The position numbers were made by a program, and so were the translations under genes. Positions 58,310 to 61,649 of a stretch of 61,649 nucleotides of DNA are shown here, in pieces. How positions within the stretch are numbered: the stretch's first letter is position 1; every line of letters begins with the position of its first letter. The notes below the pieces were generated by a model, which ran no database searches, was not told the DNA's origin, and saw only the letters and a list, made by a program, of their open reading frames with translations. Source of the DNA: Aquabacterium parvum (GTDB lineage: Bacteria > Pseudomonadota > Gammaproteobacteria > Burkholderiales > Burkholderiaceae_C); assembly GCF_001447195.1 (NCBI RefSeq), contig NZ_LFRI01000392.1, positions 1 through 61,649 on the forward strand, read 5' to 3'.

Positions 58310-59076
58310 GGTGCAGGGGGCGCCAGCGCCGCGAGCTGGGCCCGCAGCGAGATGGCGATCAGGTCAAGGAGTTGGTCGATGCGCTCGGGCGTGAAGCGAT
58401 CCCATCCGAGCCGGCGCAGCAGCAAGGCATCCGACAGCCTCAGGCTCATCACCTGGTGTGCAGCCAGGAACGTGATGGCGCGCGGCAGCGCGTGCGAGGC
58501 CTCGCGGCCACAGATGCGGGCCACCAGGCCCTCGACGGCGTCCTGCATGGGCGCCACGACCTGGCTGAACAGGCGCTCCAGCGCCGGCCCTTCCTCGGCC
58601 TGCAGCCTCAGGAAGAACTGCACCCACTCCGCCGGGAAGTCGTCGGCGAGCAGCACCCGGGCCTGATCGCACAAGAAGGCCACCACCCGCTCGATCAGCG
58701 CGTCTCGTTCGGCAACCGCGGGTTCCGCGGTGTTCCCGCGGGGCATTTCGCTCGCAGCCCCTGTGGTGCCCCGAGCCCACCACATCAACAGAGGTTCGCG
58801 CTGTCGCGCCTGGATGGCGTCAGCCAGGAAGCCTGCGGCCTCGATGTAGAGCTCTTCCTTGGTGCCGAAGTAGTAGGGGATGGCGCCCAGGTTCATGCCG
58901 GCGGCGCTGGCGATCATCCGCGTGGTGGTGCCGTCAAAGCCGTGGCGACCGAACTGCTCCAGCGCAGCGCGCAACATGCGTTCGCGAGCCTGAAGCCCAC
59001 GCGCTGTTTCGGTCAGCGGGGCCGGGCGCCGTGCGCTGGGTCCGCAGGCATGGGTTGAAGAGATCAGGGCACACAT
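58306..59076 (-). CDS. TetR-family regulator with CerR-type C-terminal domain
   Basis: A 256-residue repressor from ATG 59076; starts at 59103 or further upstream are possible. The N-terminal helix-turn-helix is MLRAALEQFGRHGFDGTTTRMIASAAGMNLGAI with PYYFGTKEELYIEAA; the C-terminal ligand domain is of CerR type (ERVVAFLCDQARVLL, WVQFFLRLQAEEGPALERLF). First gene of the seven-gene operon and overlapping the adaptor gene by four bases, so it probably represses the whole operon. Two inverted repeats lie just upstream. Confidence 0.88.
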   Translation of the reverse strand: MCALISSTHACGPSARRPAPLTETARGLQARERMLRAALEQFGRHGFDGTTTRMIASAAGMNLGAIPYYFGTKEELYIEAAGFLADAIQARQREPLLMWWARGTTGAASEMPRGNTAEPAVAERDALIERVVAFLCDQARVLLADDFPAEWVQFFLRLQAEEGPALERLFSQVVAPMQDAVEGLVARICGREASHALPRAITFLAAHQVMSLRLSDALLLRRLGWDRFTPERIDQLLDLIAISLRAQLAALAPPAP

Positions 59077-59078
59077 GG

Positions 59079-59118
59079 TTCGAGGCTTGTTGCGATGCAG
59101 CATTGCATCGGCCTCGAA
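59079..59118. promoter_or_regulatory. Nested inverted repeat upstream of the CerR/TetR operon
   Basis: Outer arms TTCGAGGC (59079-59086) and GCCTCGAA (59111-59118) enclose inner arms CGATGCA (59093-59099) and TGCATCG (59104-59110). It sits immediately upstream of the chosen start, where a TetR-family operator or a leader hairpin is expected. Confidence 0.5.
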
Positions 59119-59121
59119 GTC

Positions 59122-59137
59122 AGTCAACCGTATGACT
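59122..59137. promoter_or_regulatory. Candidate TetR-family operator (AGTCA-N6-TGACT)
   Basis: A perfect 5-bp inverted repeat with a 6-bp centre, 45 bp upstream of the regulator start, within the only promoter-sized gap before the operon (59077-59197). Size and symmetry fit a TetR-family operator, but binding is unproven. Confidence 0.5.
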
Positions 59138-59197
59138 TGACGTGAATCAACCCCGCTGACAAAAACGCCTGCCCCAACGATGGGCGTCAACCGAGGG

Positions 59198-59695
59198 TCA
59201 TGAATCGAGGGTCATGAAGCTCGCATCGGCGCCGAACGATCGCAGCTTCGCCAGCAGGCCCGGGTGGTCGACCTCACGGGCTTGAAAGCCCTGCTTGTGC
59301 CAATACGGCTGCGAGCCCTGGACTGCCACCAGGGCCAGTCCAGCCAGCCCCGAGGCACGCGCGTGCTCGAACGCCCTCTGGACCAGGTCTTGCGCAGCAC
59401 CGCTGCCTCGGTGGTCGGGGTCAACCGCCAGGTCGTGCAGGTAGAGCCATTTCGGCAGCGCAGGCGGCTCCCAGTTGGCGGCGTGCAGCGCCGGAAAATG
59501 GTCTTCGTCAACCGGCAGGGTCACCAGGTAGGCCAGGACCATTTCTGCCTCGACCGCCAGCCAGGCTGACCTGGGGGATTGCCGGATCTTGTTTTCGAAG
59601 GCGCCGAGCGGCTCGTGGTATTGCGGTGGGTAGCAGCGTCGCTGGATGGTGAGCACTTGGTCCAGGTCCGTGGGCGTCATCGATCGGATGTCCAT
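59198..59695 (-). CDS. GNAT-family N-acetyltransferase
   Basis: A 165-residue acyl-CoA-dependent acetyltransferase. MTPTDLDQVLTIQRRCYPP is the usual GNAT start; the acetyl-CoA pyrophosphate loop is DPDHRGSGAAQDLV (RxxGxA form), preceded by strand LYLHDLAVD; YWHKQGFQ is near the C-terminus. Substrate unknown. It is upstream of the CerR-type operon on the same strand, separated by 121 bp containing the inverted repeats, so probably independent. Confidence 0.9.
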   Translation of the reverse strand: MDIRSMTPTDLDQVLTIQRRCYPPQYHEPLGAFENKIRQSPRSAWLAVEAEMVLAYLVTLPVDEDHFPALHAANWEPPALPKWLYLHDLAVDPDHRGSGAAQDLVQRAFEHARASGLAGLALVAVQGSQPYWHKQGFQAREVDHPGLLAKLRSFGADASFMTLDS

Positions 59696-59847
59696 GGCGG
59701 GAGTCTAGGTGTCGTTGTGTAAAGCCTGTCCGATGGCCCACTGGTTCCAAGGGGAACTTGGTAGTAATCCGGGGTTCGCTGGTGCGAGGTGGGCGCGGCA
59801 TGGGGGTATCCTGCGTGCCTCTCGCAGCAGCATTCCCCCTGACTCCC

Positions 59848-60576
59848 ATGATCACGATCGAGAAGAACCGTTCCTGGACTGGCGTGGCCATCGTGGCCGC
59901 AGTGGCCGTGGCTGGCGGATTGGCCTGGTGGGCGCTTGCCCCCCAAGGTGGCTCGGGTGAGGCAGGCGCGCCTGGCGCTTCGGGTTCCATGTGGCAGTGG
60001 TCCTCGGCATCGGGCGCTGCTGGCGGTGGCGCCCCCGTGACCTCCATCCTCAACGATGCGCGCTGGGGCACCGTCAACACCGAAGACCAATCCACGCTGG
60101 AAGGTGCCTTGAGCAAGGCGCCCAACGCCAAGGCCGAGGCCGCCCGCATCGTCAGCTATGTTCAGTACCACCGTGCCTTCGAGGCCTGGCAGGGACTGGA
60201 CGAGCAAAAGCAGGCCCGCGAGCGCCGGCAACTGGCCGAGGGCCTCTTCAAGGAGCTGCCTGACCGCCTCAAGACGGGCGAATTCACGCTCATGGAAGCC
60301 GCACTGATGGGCGCCGTGCTGATCGCCGAGGCCGAGCCCGATGAAGCCCGTCGCACCCAGCGCGTCGAAGCCTGGCAGGCGCAGCTGGCCACGATCGTTC
60401 CCAACCCCGAGGACGAAACCCGCATGGCCGCGCAGAACCGCGAGACCGAGTACATGCGCCGCCGCGCCACCGCCTTCGGCGAATGGCAGAACCAGACCGA
60501 CCCTGCGCTGCGCACGCCCGCCAAGCTGGAGCAGACCATGGCCGAGATCAACCGCGCCTACGCAAGCGGCCAGTGA
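59848..60576 (+). CDS. Unrecognised membrane-anchored helical protein
   Basis: A 242-residue protein from ATG 59848 (MITIEKNRSW). One N-terminal hydrophobic segment (residues about 10-28), a Gly/Ala/Ser-rich linker (29-60), then about 180 residues of charged, helix-favouring sequence (ARIVSYVQYHRAFEAWQGLD, ETEYMRRRATAFGEWQNQTD). No catalytic motif. The layout of anchor, flexible linker and helical domain is reminiscent of lipase-specific foldases, but I do not see their motifs and no lipase is adjacent. It ends 14 bp from the convergent transporter. Function unknown. Confidence 0.75.
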   Translation: MITIEKNRSWTGVAIVAAVAVAGGLAWWALAPQGGSGEAGAPGASGSMWQWSSASGAAGGGAPVTSILNDARWGTVNTEDQSTLEGALSKAPNAKAEAARIVSYVQYHRAFEAWQGLDEQKQARERRQLAEGLFKELPDRLKTGEFTLMEAALMGAVLIAEAEPDEARRTQRVEAWQAQLATIVPNPEDETRMAAQNRETEYMRRRATAFGEWQNQTDPALRTPAKLEQTMAEINRAYASGQ

Positions 60577-60590
60577 ACGGTTGAGCCTGG

Positions 60591-61502
60591 TCAGCCCGCT
60601 GGCCTGAGCCAGGCCAGCGCGCCGATCCACAGCGGCACGGTGGCCATGCCCAACAGCGTGGACACCGTGATCAAGCCCGCCACGAACGGCCCGTTGCCAC
60701 CCATTCGCACCGCCAGCACATAAGCGCTGGAGGCCGTGGGCAGCGCCCCGAAGGCCACCAGGATGGCCTGCTCTGTGGGAGGCAGCTTCAGCACCCAGGC
60801 CAGGCCGATGGCCGCGATCGGCAGCAGCAGGTGCCTGATGCCCAGCAGGCCCAGCGCAAGGGCGGGCGCAGCCGTCAAACCGGTCATCTTCAGGCCGGCA
60901 CCGACGGCGAGCAGCCCCAGCGGCAGCGCAGCCTGACCGATGCGCCCCACCGTTTCCAGCAACCACGCTGGCAGGTGGATGTCGAGCACGCGCACCAGCA
61001 GGCCACTGAGGGTGCCGATGATCAAAGGATTGCGAGCCAGCTCGGCCCAAGTGTTGTGCCCGCCATGGCGGGCCAGGCTCCAGACCGCTCCGGCATTGCA
61101 AAGTGGCACGCACAACGCGATCAGGATGGCGATCAGGGCGACACCCTGCGCGCCCAGCAGGCGATCGGCCAGCGCCAACGCGATGTAGGAGTTGAATCGA
61201 AACGCGACCTGCGCCCCGCTGGCGTGCAGCGTCGCGTCCACGCCAGGCAGGTGACGCAGCCAGGTTGCCAGCAACAGGCCCAGCAAACACAGCCCGACGC
61301 CAGCGCCTGCCAGGGTGGCGGCATCGCCCGGCTGCAGGGGGCTGCGCACGATCGAGGCGAACAACAGGGCCGGGAACAGCAGGTGGTAGACCAGGCGTTC
61401 AACCACGTCCCAGGTGGGGCGTCCGAAGGCCGTGTAACGGCACAGACAGAAACCTCCCAGAATCAACAGGAAATCAGGCAGCAACAAAAGCGGGTCCATC
61501 AT
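60591..61502 (-). CDS. AEC-family transporter (auxin efflux carrier-like permease)
   Basis: A 303-residue inner-membrane permease with about ten helices in two halves, as in the AEC/malonate-malate carrier family. Features: YHLLFPALLFASI in helix 2, FRFNSYIALALADRLLG, NPLIIGTLSGLLVR at the start of the second half, and GALPTASSAYVLAVRMGGN near the end. ATG 61502 is preferred; a TTG at 61541 would lie inside the adjacent IS end. Only 17 bp separate the ATG from the IS, so its native promoter may be displaced. Confidence 0.9.
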   Translation of the reverse strand: MMDPLLLLPDFLLILGGFCLCRYTAFGRPTWDVVERLVYHLLFPALLFASIVRSPLQPGDAATLAGAGVGLCLLGLLLATWLRHLPGVDATLHASGAQVAFRFNSYIALALADRLLGAQGVALIAILIALCVPLCNAGAVWSLARHGGHNTWAELARNPLIIGTLSGLLVRVLDIHLPAWLLETVGRIGQAALPLGLLAVGAGLKMTGLTAAPALALGLLGIRHLLLPIAAIGLAWVLKLPPTEQAILVAFGALPTASSAYVLAVRMGGNGPFVAGLITVSTLLGMATVPLWIGALAWLRPAG

Positions 61503-61519
61503 GGTGCCCGTGAGCCTAG

Positions 61520-61649
61520 GGGCTGTTAACACTAATTGCAACGCTGGGCATCATGCTGGACACTGCCCGACATGGAGATCACACCCAAGCAATTCGCGCG
61601 CATCGAGCATTGCCTTCCACTGCAGCGAGGCAACGTGAGCCTGTCCAAT
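61520..61649 (+). mobile_element. IS5-family insertion sequence, left end (continues off window)
   Basis: The terminal sequence GGGGCTGTTAACACTAATTG begins directly after CTAG (61516-61519), which fits the YTAR target typical of IS5-group elements. A transposase reading frame opens 52 bp inside. The right end and the second target copy are beyond the window, so the exact boundary is inferred. Confidence 0.7.
61572..61649 (+). CDS. IS5-family transposase, N-terminal 26 codons
   Basis: The frame from ATG 61572 reads MEITPKQFARIEHCLPLQRG followed by NVSLSN at the window edge, the characteristic start of IS5-family DDE transposases (ISL2/IS1031-like). The catalytic domain lies outside the window, so integrity cannot be judged. 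Confidence 0.8.
   Translation, partial: MEITPKQFARIEHCLPLQRGNVSLSN

Overview
This is about 62 kb of GC-rich bacterial chromosome. Gene content and order point to Burkholderiales (Betaproteobacteria), probably near the Comamonadaceae/Sphaerotilaceae. The indicators are a phaC-phaA-phaB polyhydroxybutyrate operon, the sigma factor-DUF3619-DUF3106-RDD cluster divergent from ilvB-ilvN-ilvC, a LexA with two SOS boxes, and many protein families typical of that order. I saw no tRNA, rRNA, CRISPR array or prophage. One IS5-type element begins at the right edge.

Layout. 1-10221 (minus): the N-terminal 1,872 codons of a giant LapA-like adhesin made of near-identical 309-bp repeats, followed upstream by its probable type I secretion adaptor and ABC exporter and a Nudix hydrolase. 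10290-12038: ubiC, pgeF and a small membrane protein. 12236-16507: phaCAB; the PhaC carries a long basic Ala/Lys-rich N-terminal tail. 16927-19987: a small conserved protein, lexA with its operator, an asparaginase and an SDR enzyme. 20055-25584: a MacA-MacB-NodT tripartite exporter and a glutathione S-transferase. 25690-28469: a probable iron-responsive flavin electron-transfer operon (outer-membrane-type protein with a frameshift, FMN-binding protein, ApbE flavin transferase, small membrane protein) behind a Fur-like box. 28513-31405: fatty acid desaturase and PaaX-like regulator, divergent from a Crp/Fnr regulator. 31427-41750: housekeeping genes (aminopeptidase P, NADH dehydrogenase type 2, diguanylate cyclase, exonuclease, acyltransferase, NAD synthetase, PII protein, LOG-family hydrolase). 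41799-48364: the sigma factor cluster, and ilvBNC with a probable attenuator leader.

48489-59076 (minus) is the most unusual block. It is a tightly packed seven-gene operon running TetR/CerR regulator, HlyD adaptor, RbbA-like ABC protein, YhhJ-like permease, a second PHA synthase, a MaoC/phosphate acetyltransferase fusion, and a NodT-type outer membrane lipoprotein. Acyl-CoA/polyester enzymes thus sit inside what otherwise looks like a complete tripartite ABC exporter. 59198-61649: a GNAT acetyltransferase, an unrecognised anchored protein, an AEC transporter, and an IS5-family end inserted just upstream of the AEC start codon.

How parts may work together. The adhesin carries a TAAG sequence at the position where LapG protease cuts LapA, so its release is probably controlled by c-di-GMP. 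A PAS-GGDEF diguanylate cyclase lies in the same window, but no lapD or lapG was seen. Two PHA synthases suggest separate polymer or acyl-transfer roles. All functions are inferred from reading the sequence; no database search was run.
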